From: Verrucomicrobia bacterium UBA3063
Lineage (GTDB): Bacteria; Verrucomicrobiota; Verrucomicrobiia; Methylacidiphilales; Verrucolacustridaceae
Length of the DNA stretch: 5,311 bases
Direction of reading: 5' to 3'
NCBI GenBank assembly: GCA_002366885.1
Contig: DFCD01000098.1
Coordinates: forward strand, 1-5,311
Positions 1-5,311 of this stretch are shown here, piece after piece. Every line of letters begins with the position of its first letter. Position 1 is the stretch's first letter. Below the pieces are notes generated by a model, which was not told the origin of the DNA, made no database searches, and saw nothing but the letters and a program-made list of their open reading frames with translations. The position numbers and the translations under genes are program-made.

Positions 1-964
1 GCGGGAACGACTGGTTTCCCTGCCGGGTGACAGGCTCACGCCGCACCTGATTGAGCATGACGGCGCTGAAGAGGTTGTTTTTCTAAGTACCTGCAACCGG
101 GTGGAGATCTACGGCGTTTCCGGGCGACGCGGGCCGGACATTGCCGAGGCGTTGGGCCGGGCGATGCCCCAGGGCCTTGGGGAGGTTTGGCGGTCCGCAC
201 GGGGAATGTATCTGCATGAAGGCCTGGCCTGCTGGCGGCACCTATCGGAGGTTTCTTCCGGCCTGCGATCTATGGTCATAGGGGAAGCGGAAATCCTCGG
301 ACAGGTCCGGGCCGCGTATCATCGTTCCCGGGAGTTGGGAGGAACCGGAAAAGCAATGCATACGCTCTTCCAGTCCGCCCTCCGCGCGGCGCGGGCAGCC
401 AGACAGGCAGCAGGATTCGGACAAGGAGATCCTTCCGTCGGTCGTTGTGCCGCCGAGGTGATGAGCGAGGAATTGGGAGGGCAACAAGTCGGCCCGATCC
501 TAATTCTTGGTGCGGGTCATACGGCCAGGAGTTTCGGGATGGCTGCCCTGGAAAAAGGCTTCGGCAATTTCTGGGTTTCCTCCCGAACGATGGAAAGGGC
601 GGCGGCTCTGGCGGGGGAACTGGGAGGCCACACGGTTTCCTGGAGCAGCTGGGGCGAAGCCGCGCGGGCCTGCGGAATCCTGGCATCAGCCCTGAGCGGG
701 GGGGAGTTGGGGTGGGAAAATGTCCGGCCTGGTACGGGACCAACCGCCCTGGTCGATCTGGGGGTGCCACGAACCCTGACACGGGTCCGGGATTCATATC
801 CGGGGGCCATCTGGCTGGATCTGGAGGTTCTGGCAAAACGGAGCGAGGTCGTGCCGGATTCCTTGCGATCCATTCATCGCGCCGAAGAGGTTTTGCGGGC
901 ACACGAACTGTGGTGGGTTGCGAACGAATCCCGGGAACAAACGTCGCGCGGTTGGGGAGGATGA
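1..964 (+). CDS. hemA: Glutamyl-tRNA reductase, 5'-partial, lacking the C-terminal dimerisation domain
   Basis: This enzyme makes glutamate-1-semialdehyde from glutamyl-tRNA with NADPH, the first step of C5-pathway tetrapyrrole synthesis in the cytoplasm. The reading frame is already open at base 2 (RERLVSLPGD...), so the true start lies upstream, probably by about 20 codons. The GTG at 101 is internal. The catalytic motif STCNRVEIY is intact, with the nucleophilic cysteine at 92-94. Next come the conserved SGLRSMVIGEAEILGQ segment (from about 257; families usually have D or E where R stands), a Rossmann NADPH domain with GAGHTA (from about 509), and LVDLGVP. Only 320 residues are in the window. 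Typical HemA is about 415-430 residues; this one stops just after the start of the spinal helix and lacks roughly 80-100 C-terminal residues. Its stop overlaps the hemC start by 4 bases. Identity is firm; the short form may be a lineage trait. Confidence 0.95.
   Translation, partial: RERLVSLPGDRLTPHLIEHDGAEEVVFLSTCNRVEIYGVSGRRGPDIAEALGRAMPQGLGEVWRSARGMYLHEGLACWRHLSEVSSGLRSMVIGEAEILGQVRAAYHRSRELGGTGKAMHTLFQSALRAARAARQAAGFGQGDPSVGRCAAEVMSEELGGQQVGPILILGAGHTARSFGMAALEKGFGNFWVSSRTMERAAALAGELGGHTVSWSSWGEAARACGILASALSGGELGWENVRPGTGPTALVDLGVPRTLTRVRDSYPGAIWLDLEVLAKRSEVVPDSLRSIHRAEEVLRAHELWWVANESREQTSRGWGG
954..960 (+). promoter_or_regulatory. GGGGAGG ribosome-binding-like sequence touching the hemC start
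   Basis: A strong purine-rich GGGGAGG lies directly against the hemC ATG with no spacer, where 5-9 bases would be usual. Upstream in-frame alternatives (TTG at 952, GTG near 907) would add residues before the conserved HemC N-terminus and have no better signal, so ATG 961 is kept. The 4-base overlap with the hemA stop suggests coupled re-initiation rather than independent loading. Confidence 0.4.
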
Positions 965-1851
965 AGATCCGGCTAGGGACAAGGGGAAGCCGGTTGGCCC
1001 TCTGGCAGGCTCACCGGGTTGCCGATCTTATCCGCATGGCCAGCCCCGGAACGGGGGTGGAATTGGTGATTATCAGGACCCCTGGAGACGAAAGATCGGA
1101 ATTTGGAGAGGATCCGCCGGAACAGGTCGGAGAGTTCAGTTCCGCGCTGGAGGGAGGACTTTGCGAGGATGCGATTGATGCAGCCATCCATAGCGCCAAA
1201 GATCTTCCCACACAGATCCCCAAAAACCTGATAGTGGCAGCCTACCCGGAAAGAGCCGACCCAAGGGATGCCCTAATCCAAAAGGAGCCAGCAAGCAAAA
1301 GTCCGCCCCAAGGGGCGGTAATCGCCACGGGAAGCCCCAGGAGGGAAATGCTTTGGCGGGAGAGGTGGGAGGGGACCACGACGAAGGGAATCCGCGGAAA
1401 CGTCGACCGGCGAATGCAGAAACTAAAGGAAGACCCTGCTTTGTGGGGAATGATCCTGGCCTGCGCGGGAATCGACCGCTTGGGAGGTATCCCGGGAAAG
1501 CTCGTCATGGAAAGGCTGGACGCCGACTGGATGGTCCCCGCGCCAGGGCAAGGCGCCTTGGCAGTGGAATGCAGGAGAGATGATCACAAGGTAATCAGGG
1601 TTTTGAGAAAAATTGACAACTCCGCGGTACGGGCCTGCGTCGAGGCGGAAAAGGATTTTTTAAGAAATTGGGGAGGGGGATGCTCCGAGTCACTCGGAGC
1701 CCTGGCCACTCTCAGCAGCGAAGGCACGATCCATCTCCGGGCCGCAGCGCCAGACCACCGCGGTCAGGTTCGTCGGGCCCAGATGGAGGGTCCCACGGGT
1801 GAAGCCGAGTTGATCGGCGTGCGACTGGCGGAGGAAATGAGACGTGGCTAG
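961..1851 (+). CDS. hemC: Porphobilinogen deaminase (hydroxymethylbilane synthase)
   Basis: It polymerises four porphobilinogen molecules into hydroxymethylbilane on a covalently bound dipyrromethane cofactor. The 296-residue product shows the family signatures: LGTRGSRLALWQ (5-16), HSAKDLP (77-83) with catalytic Asp81, ATGSPRRE (122-129) and IRGNVDRR (144-151) supplying the acidic-side-chain-binding arginines, PAPGQGALAVECR (193-205), and GGGCSESLG (238-246) with cofactor Cys241 (codon 1681-1683). The active-site loop is unusual: where E. coli and human enzymes have G-K-x-L-F-x-K-E-L-E, this one reads VGEFSSALE (56-64), without the lysines. The C-terminus ends soon after LAEEM, about 15-20 residues shorter than E. 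coli. The frame is open from 445 inside hemA, but residues before ATG 961 resemble nothing in the family. It overlaps hemA by 4 bases and cobA-hemD by 8. Confidence 0.96.
   Translation: MKIRLGTRGSRLALWQAHRVADLIRMASPGTGVELVIIRTPGDERSEFGEDPPEQVGEFSSALEGGLCEDAIDAAIHSAKDLPTQIPKNLIVAAYPERADPRDALIQKEPASKSPPQGAVIATGSPRREMLWRERWEGTTTKGIRGNVDRRMQKLKEDPALWGMILACAGIDRLGGIPGKLVMERLDADWMVPAPGQGALAVECRRDDHKVIRVLRKIDNSAVRACVEAEKDFLRNWGGGCSESLGALATLSSEGTIHLRAAAPDHRGQVRRAQMEGPTGEAELIGVRLAEEMRRG
1682..1700 (+). repeat. 19-base near-perfect palindrome at the hemC cofactor-cysteine codon
   Basis: GCTCCGAGT and its exact reverse complement ACTCGGAGC flank a single central C. In RNA this can form a 7-bp stem with a 5-base GUCAC loop. 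It lies over the codons C-S-E-S-L-G-A that carry the dipyrromethane-binding cysteine. It may be coincidence imposed by codon choice; no function is claimed. Confidence 0.6.
1830..1835 (+). promoter_or_regulatory. Ribosome-binding site deciding the GTG start of cobA-hemD
   Basis: GGAGGA lies inside the end of hemC, 8 bases before GTG 1844. This is near-ideal spacing and supports a GTG start that overlaps hemC by 8 bases, giving a protein that begins MARAGKVWLVGAGPGDPG, exactly where SUMT proteins begin. Confidence 0.75.
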
Positions 1852-3289
1852 GGCAGGAAAGGTCTGGTTGGTCGGCGCGGGTCCCGGCGATCCGGGCCTC
1901 CTGACCCTAAAAGCCAGGGCAGCGTTACGAACAGCCGATAGCGTCTTTTTTGACCGTCTGGTGAACCCAGGAATCCTTCTTTGGGCCAAACCTGGGGCTG
2001 TTTTTTTTGATGTCGGGAAGGAGCCGGGTGGAAAGAAGACACCTCAAGAGGCGATCCAGAGGCGCCTGATTCTCGCGGCGCGGAACGGCAAGCAGGTGGT
2101 CAGACTCAAAGGCGGTGATCCTTTTGTTTTTGGTCGAGGCGGGGAGGAGGCCGAACAGTTGGCCAAGGCAGGAATACCTTTCGAAGTGGTTCCGGGAGTC
2201 ACGGCCGGAGTGGCTGCCCCGGCCGCGGAAGGAATTCCGGTGACCCATCGGGGACTGAGTACGGAGTTGGTGTTGAAGATCGGGGCACGGGCAGAGGGAT
2301 CCATCAGCGGGAGAACCCTTGTAGGGTACATGGCGGTTGAGGGTTTGAGGGATTTTCTGGAAACGGCCGCCGTTTACGGTTTTTCCCCCGAGACACCCGC
2401 AGCGGTGATCTCGCATGGAACCTGTCGTAATCAGAGGTCGGTCATTTCCACTGTGCGTAATCTTGCGAAGAATACTCGCAAAGCAAGGATAAGGCCACCG
2501 GCCATTGTGGTGGTCGGAGAGGTGGTGGGCTTAAAAAAGCGGCTTGGACGACAGGTGCGGGGTCGGCTGAAAGGGCAAAGAGTGATCCTGACGGTCAGCG
2601 AATCCCTCTCGTCGGGTTGGCGGAATTTGTTCGAGGAACATGGGGCGGAGGTATGGGAAATGCCCATGACCCGCATCTTTTTCCTGACTCCTCGTGGACA
2701 TTGGAAAAAGGAAGTCGAAAAGGCGCAATGGATCGTTTTGACGAGCGGGGCTGGTGTTCGTGCACTAACGGGACTCGTTGGCGACGCGCGGAGATTAGCG
2801 GGCAAGAAGATTGCCGTGGTCGGCCGATCGACAGCCGAGATTTTAAAAACAATCGGGCTCAGGGCAGATTTCATCGGACCTGGACCGGGGTCGGAAGCCC
2901 TGGCCAGAGCCTGGCCAGGGAAAAGGGCAGATCCGATTCTTCACATCACCGGCAACGAGGAGAAAGGAAGCTTTGCTGGAGCCCTAAAGGGGAACGGGTA
3001 CCGGGTGAAGCCCTTGGTGGCCTATCGAAACGAGGGCCCGCCAAGACTGCTTCGACCGGTGCGGGATGCCCTCGGCAAAGAAGGGGCAGACTGGGTGGTT
3101 TTCGCCAGCGGGACAGCGGCTGAGCGGTTTCGTCGCTTGGTGCCGAGGTGGCCGGAGGAACCCAAAGTCGCCGTTATTGGGCCGATGACCTCACAAAAGG
3201 CCCGGAAGGCTGGTTGGAAGGTTACGGTCATGGCCAACCAGGTCTCGGCCGCGGGAGTCCTCCAGGCCATCCTCAGCAAGACCCAATGA
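1844..3289 (+). CDS. cobA-hemD: Fused uroporphyrinogen-III C-methyltransferase / uroporphyrinogen-III synthase
   Basis: This 481-residue fusion carries two activities. Residues 1-230 are a SUMT (CobA/SirA-type) that methylates uroporphyrinogen III at C2 and C7 with S-adenosylmethionine, giving precorrin-2 for siroheme or cobalamin. Motifs seen: VGAGPGDPGLLTLKA (10-24), DRLVNPGIL, TPQEAI (66-71), VRLKGGDPFVFGRGGEE (86-102), VPGVTAGVAAPAAEGIPVTH (116-135), and PPAIVVVGEVVGL (218-230). The usual TGHE after the THRG segment reads IGARAE (146-151), and H of GRHSxPQ reads K. A basic linker (231-244) leads to HemD, 245-481, which cyclises hydroxymethylbilane. It has LTSGAGVRAL, VGRSTAEIL, ASGTAAERF and a C-terminal AIGPMTSQKARKAGWKV-like segment. 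The GTG start has a good ribosome-binding site. Such fusions are known in several phyla. It sits between hemC and the small TPR gene with overlaps at both ends, so it is clearly part of the operon. Confidence 0.95.
   Translation: MARAGKVWLVGAGPGDPGLLTLKARAALRTADSVFFDRLVNPGILLWAKPGAVFFDVGKEPGGKKTPQEAIQRRLILAARNGKQVVRLKGGDPFVFGRGGEEAEQLAKAGIPFEVVPGVTAGVAAPAAEGIPVTHRGLSTELVLKIGARAEGSISGRTLVGYMAVEGLRDFLETAAVYGFSPETPAAVISHGTCRNQRSVISTVRNLAKNTRKARIRPPAIVVVGEVVGLKKRLGRQVRGRLKGQRVILTVSESLSSGWRNLFEEHGAEVWEMPMTRIFFLTPRGHWKKEVEKAQWIVLTSGAGVRALTGLVGDARRLAGKKIAVVGRSTAEILKTIGLRADFIGPGPGSEALARAWPGKRADPILHITGNEEKGSFAGALKGNGYRVKPLVAYRNEGPPRLLRPVRDALGKEGADWVVFASGTAAERFRRLVPRWPEEPKVAVIGPMTSQKARKAGWKVTVMANQVSAAGVLQAILSKTQ
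1966..2008 (+). terminator. Terminator-like hairpin plus T8 tract inside cobA-hemD
   Basis: CCCAGG (1966-1971) can pair with CCTGGG (1991-1996). The loop contains a second small palindrome, TTTGG-G-CCAAA (1980-1990). Four bases later comes a run of eight T (2001-2008). The layout resembles an intrinsic terminator, but the outer stem is only 6 bp, its loop is long and a spacer precedes the T tract. It lies about 50 codons into an active gene and encodes an ordinary V-F-F-D segment. Probably weak or fortuitous; possible intragenic attenuation when translation fails. Confidence 0.2.
2516..2539 (+). promoter_or_regulatory. Possible slippery site A_AAA_AAG with upstream SD-like element in the CobA-HemD linker
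   Basis: The heptamer A_AAA_AAG at 2533-2539 is in the zero reading frame (codons TTA AAA AAG, residues 230-232). GGAGAGG at 2516-2522 lies 10 bases upstream, the same arrangement as the E. coli dnaX frameshift site. The downstream stem is weak: CGAC and GTCG could pair over a 9-base loop. A +1 shift or loss of one A would stop at TGA 2568-2570, leaving a free-standing SUMT. A -1 shift would run open to 3123. Function is speculative. Confidence 0.25.
2898..2920 (+). repeat. Perfect 9-bp inverted repeat within the HemD part
   Basis: CCCTGGCCA and its exact complement TGGCCAGGG are separated by GAGCC, making a stable GC-rich hairpin within codons for A-L-A-R-A-W-P-G. No T tract follows on either strand, so it does not look like a terminator. 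It may be a codon-use coincidence. Confidence 0.6.
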
Positions 3290-3621
3290 AGGCAGAGGAC
3301 AGGATGGATGCAGGTCATGCCGCTCTTGCCGTGGGGGAGATGGCGGAGGCGGCAGAACACTACCGGGAGGCCACGTGTCTGGACCCCGATCTGCCCGATG
3401 CGTGGCAGGCGCTGGGAATGGCTCTGGTGAAACTGGAAAGACCCGAGGAAGCGATTGTTGCTTTGGAAAAGCTGGTGCAACTCAAGCCGAAGGACCAGCT
3501 CGCTTACAGTAGTCTCTCCCTGGCCCTGGGACGTGCGGGTAAAATTAAGGAGGCGGAGGAAGCCGCCGCAAAAGCGAAAGTGGCGGCATGGGGAGGGGAT
3601 CCGACCAAGCTTCAGGCCTGA
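3286..3621 (+). CDS. Small tetratricopeptide-repeat protein, last gene of the tetrapyrrole operon
   Basis: The 111-residue product is almost entirely TPR repeats: three 34-residue units at about 3-36, 37-70 and 71-104. The second is textbook (W40, L43, G44, A56, L60, P68). The first keeps G10, A22, Y26, A29 and P34; the third is degenerate. There is no signal peptide or membrane segment, so it is probably a cytoplasmic protein-protein interaction module; its partner is unknown. ATG 3286 overlaps the cobA-hemD stop by 4 bases, the pattern seen at hemA-hemC, so it was chosen. ATG 3304 is a serious alternative because GAGG at 3295-3298 is well spaced for it; the loss would be six residues outside the core repeats. 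Position in the operon suggests a link with tetrapyrrole enzymes, but this is inference only. Confidence 0.85.
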   Translation: MKAEDRMDAGHAALAVGEMAEAAEHYREATCLDPDLPDAWQALGMALVKLERPEEAIVALEKLVQLKPKDQLAYSSLSLALGRAGKIKEAEEAAAKAKVAAWGGDPTKLQA

Positions 3622-3656
3622 AGATAAAGCTGAAAACCGGTCGTTTACGTGAACGC
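3622..3656. other. Short gap between converging genes, no clear terminator
   Basis: Only 35 bases separate the stops of the plus-strand TPR gene and the minus-strand symporter gene. The 4-base words CGTT, AACG and CGTT occur in turn here (about 3642-3663) and could form small alternative stems, but none is GC-rich or followed by a T tract on either strand. Transcripts from both sides may run into each other. Confidence 0.4.
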
Positions 3657-5012
3657 TTACGTTGAGGAAGGCTTAGAGAAATATCGGCGGGTTTCGGAGG
3701 CGATAACACCGCTTAGGAGGAGCAGGGCGGCCAGATTAGGAAGAGCCATGAGACCGTTCATGATGTCACAGAAATTCCAGACAGCGTCGCTTTTCCAAAC
3801 AGCACCGATGAAGACAGCCGCAATCCAAAGAAGACGATAAGGAAAGACCGAGGTCACCCCGAAAAGATATTCGACGGCCTTTTCGCCGTAGTAACCCCAG
3901 CCCAGAATTGTAGAAAATACGAAGGTCAGAAGCCCTCCCACCAAGATAAAGTCGCCAAAAACGCCGATATGGTTGAAGGCGAGATCGCAAAGCTTGGCCT
4001 TGTTGAGATCGGGAGTGGTCCAATCTCCAGAACTTACGATGACGAGACCGGTCATCGCACAGACGACCACGGTGTCCCAAAAGGTGCCGGTACCGGAAAC
4101 GAGTGCCTGCCGAACCGGATCGCTGGTCCGGGCGGCGGCAGCAGCAATGGGGGCGCTACCAAGGCCAGATTCATTGGAAAAGAGGCCGCGGGCGATCCCA
4201 TAGCGAATGGCTTCGGCGATTCCGGCCCCGACAAAACCCCCCAGCGCGGAATGACCGTTGAAGGCAGAAGAAAAAATCAGGGAAAGAGCCGCGGGAATTC
4301 GGTCCATGGAGCCGATTAAAATGACGAGGCAACCCGCCACATAAAAGAGCGCCATAAAGGGAACGAGGAACCCGCAGAAGCGGGCGATCGAACGGATGCC
4401 GCCAAGGATGACAGCAGCGGTAAGAGCGGCCATGCCCAGACCCAACCAAAGGCGGACCGAGCCATCGGTGTGGGAGATTCCCAGAACAGCCTTTTTCACG
4501 ACCACCATTTCCACAATGGCGTTGGACTGGGCCATGTTGCCGATCCCGAAGGCGGCCAAGGCGGTAAACACGGCAAAAAGAATGCCAGCCCAGCGGGCGT
4601 TTAAGGCCCGCTCCAAAACGAACATCGGACCTCCGGACATCTCCCCGCGGCTGTTGATTACGCGGAATTTTACCGCAAGCAACGCTTCGGAATATTTGGT
4701 GGCGATTCCAAACACACCGGTCAACCACATCCAAAAAACCGCTCCCGGCCCGCCCAGCATGACGGCCCCCGCCACTCCATAAATATTACCGGTGCCGATA
4801 GTTGCCGCCAAGGCAGTCATCAGTGCCCCGAACTGGCTGATATCGCCGGGGGCACCGGGATCCCTGGCTACGGAGAGACGGAGAGCGGTACCGAGATGCT
4901 TTTGGATAAAACCGGTTCTCCAAGTAAGAAAAAGGTGCGTCCCCAAGAGCAATGCCACCAGCCAGGGACCCCAAACCAAGGAAGCGACACGAGAGAGAAG
5001 GGAATCGATCAT
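3657..5012 (-). CDS. AGCS-family sodium:alanine/glycine symporter
   Basis: This 451-residue inner-membrane protein belongs to the alanine or glycine:cation symporter (AGCS, AlsT/DagA/YaaJ-like) family, which takes up small neutral amino acids with sodium. Length and hydrophobicity fit the usual 10-11 membrane helices. Family motifs are clear: ATIGTGNIYGVAGA (70-83), GGPGAVFWMWLTGVFGIATK (87-106) followed by YSEALLAVKFR, GLFSNESGLGSAPIAAAAA (276-294), and the late ILGWGYYGEKAVEYLFG (369-385). The substrate, alanine or glycine, cannot be set from sequence by eye. The start is ATG 5012 because an in-frame stop (TGA, 5024-5022) lies four codons upstream; no good Shine-Dalgarno precedes it. It follows the TPR gene on the same strand after 9 bases and is probably cotranscribed. 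The gene appears intact, with no frameshift seen. Confidence 0.95.
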   Translation of the reverse strand: MIDSLLSRVASLVWGPWLVALLLGTHLFLTWRTGFIQKHLGTALRLSVARDPGAPGDISQFGALMTALAATIGTGNIYGVAGAVMLGGPGAVFWMWLTGVFGIATKYSEALLAVKFRVINSRGEMSGGPMFVLERALNARWAGILFAVFTALAAFGIGNMAQSNAIVEMVVVKKAVLGISHTDGSVRLWLGLGMAALTAAVILGGIRSIARFCGFLVPFMALFYVAGCLVILIGSMDRIPAALSLIFSSAFNGHSALGGFVGAGIAEAIRYGIARGLFSNESGLGSAPIAAAAARTSDPVRQALVSGTGTFWDTVVVCAMTGLVIVSSGDWTTPDLNKAKLCDLAFNHIGVFGDFILVGGLLTFVFSTILGWGYYGEKAVEYLFGVTSVFPYRLLWIAAVFIGAVWKSDAVWNFCDIMNGLMALPNLAALLLLSGVIASETRRYFSKPSST

Positions 5013-5021
5013 GTTTGGCTG

Positions 5022-5311
5022 TCAGCGACCACCGGACAGCCTCGCCGTTTTGCGCACTTTTTCACGCAGAAACAACGAGGGGGCCCCTTGGGATGCCGCC
5101 CTCTGGTACTGAAGGCCCGCCTCCTTGTTCCGACCCAAAACCAAAAGGATGTCACCGTAATGTTCCAAAAGCACCGGCTCGTCCGGAAGCGTGCCCAGAG
5201 CTTCGGCTAAAATTGGTTCCGCGGATGCAATATCTCCCGACTTAAATAAAATCCAGGCAAGTGTATCCAGGTAGGCGGGATTGCCAGGGTCAAGCTCCAG
5301 AGCCCGGTCGA
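5022..5311 (-). CDS. TPR-repeat protein, C-terminal part only
   Basis: The last 95 residues of a protein whose start is beyond the right edge. Reading leftward from 5309 it begins D-R-A-L-E-L-D-P-G-N-P. Two full TPR units are visible: one with L14, L17, A18, A30, L34, A37 and P42, and one with L48, Y51, G52, A64, Y68 and A71. These follow the last helix of an earlier unit. A basic tail then ends in S-G-G-R and TGA (5024-5022). The LDTLAWILFKSG segment resembles terminal repeats of large bacterial TPR proteins, often exported or envelope-associated, but localisation cannot be judged without the N-terminus. The symporter start follows after 9 bases in the same frame. Because the fragment has no start codon in the window, an ATG-based ORF scan misses it. 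Confidence 0.88.
   Translation of the reverse strand, partial: DRALELDPGNPAYLDTLAWILFKSGDIASAEPILAEALGTLPDEPVLLEHYGDILLVLGRNKEAGLQYQRAASQGAPSLFLREKVRKTARLSGGR

Noticed and set aside
101..103. GTG as start of hemA
   Set aside because: The conserved STCNR motif and preceding HemA residues are encoded just upstream in the same open frame, so the gene starts before the window.
276..902. 208-codon open frame on the minus strand opposite hemA
   Set aside because: Proline/arginine-rich low-quality translation, typical of an antisense shadow of a GC-rich gene.
445..960. Long upstream in-frame extension of hemC through hemA (172 codons)
   Set aside because: It overlaps conserved HemA coding sequence in another frame and its translation resembles no HemC N-terminus; the family begins at MKIRLGTRGSRLALWQ.
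1925..2416. 163-codon minus-strand open frame opposite the SUMT part
   Set aside because: Antisense shadow with no recognisable domain and no sensible start signal.
2617..3123. 168-codon plus-strand open frame inside the HemD part
   Set aside because: It is the -1 frame of a well-supported HemD domain; the translation has no domain signature. It matters only as the frame that a -1 shift would enter.
4171..4734. 187-codon minus-strand open frame within the symporter gene
   Set aside because: A different frame of the same strand as the symporter; Gly/Arg/His-rich nonsense translation.
4792..5245. Plus-strand open frames spanning the symporter start and the TPR fragment
   Set aside because: The opposite strand carries two well-supported proteins with TPR and AGCS motifs; these frames show no domain.

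Overview
The window is gene-dense bacterial chromosomal DNA of moderately high GC, with no sign of mobile elements, CRISPR or RNA genes. It holds two gene clusters pointing at each other. The lineage cannot be proven. A short glutamyl-tRNA reductase, followed by hemC and a fused uroporphyrinogen-III methyltransferase/synthase gene, suggests Verrucomicrobiota or a relative (PVC group). This is a low-confidence inference from gene order and protein shape.

Plus strand, 1-3621: a tightly packed tetrapyrrole operon. It has the end of hemA (glutamyl-tRNA reductase, start lies before the window), then hemC (porphobilinogen deaminase), then a fused cobA-hemD gene (uroporphyrinogen-III C-methyltransferase plus uroporphyrinogen-III synthase), then a small TPR protein of unknown role. 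Successive genes overlap by 4, 8 and 4 bases, so translation is probably coupled along the message. Together the enzymes make glutamate-1-semialdehyde from Glu-tRNA, hydroxymethylbilane from porphobilinogen, uroporphyrinogen III, and precorrin-2 for siroheme or cobalamin. The hemL and hemB steps are not in the window.

Minus strand, 5311-3657: the last 95 codons of a larger TPR-repeat protein, whose start is beyond the right edge. Nine bases after its stop begins a complete AGCS-family sodium:alanine/glycine symporter gene. The two are probably cotranscribed. Only 35 bases separate the converging clusters and no convincing intrinsic terminator is visible there.

No new multi-gene system was found. 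The points most worth a second look are: HemA ends without its C-terminal dimerisation domain; HemC has lost the usual lysines of its active-site loop; a dnaX-type A_AAA_AAG heptamer sits in zero frame exactly in the CobA-HemD linker; and there is a terminator-like hairpin with a T8 tract early in cobA-hemD.
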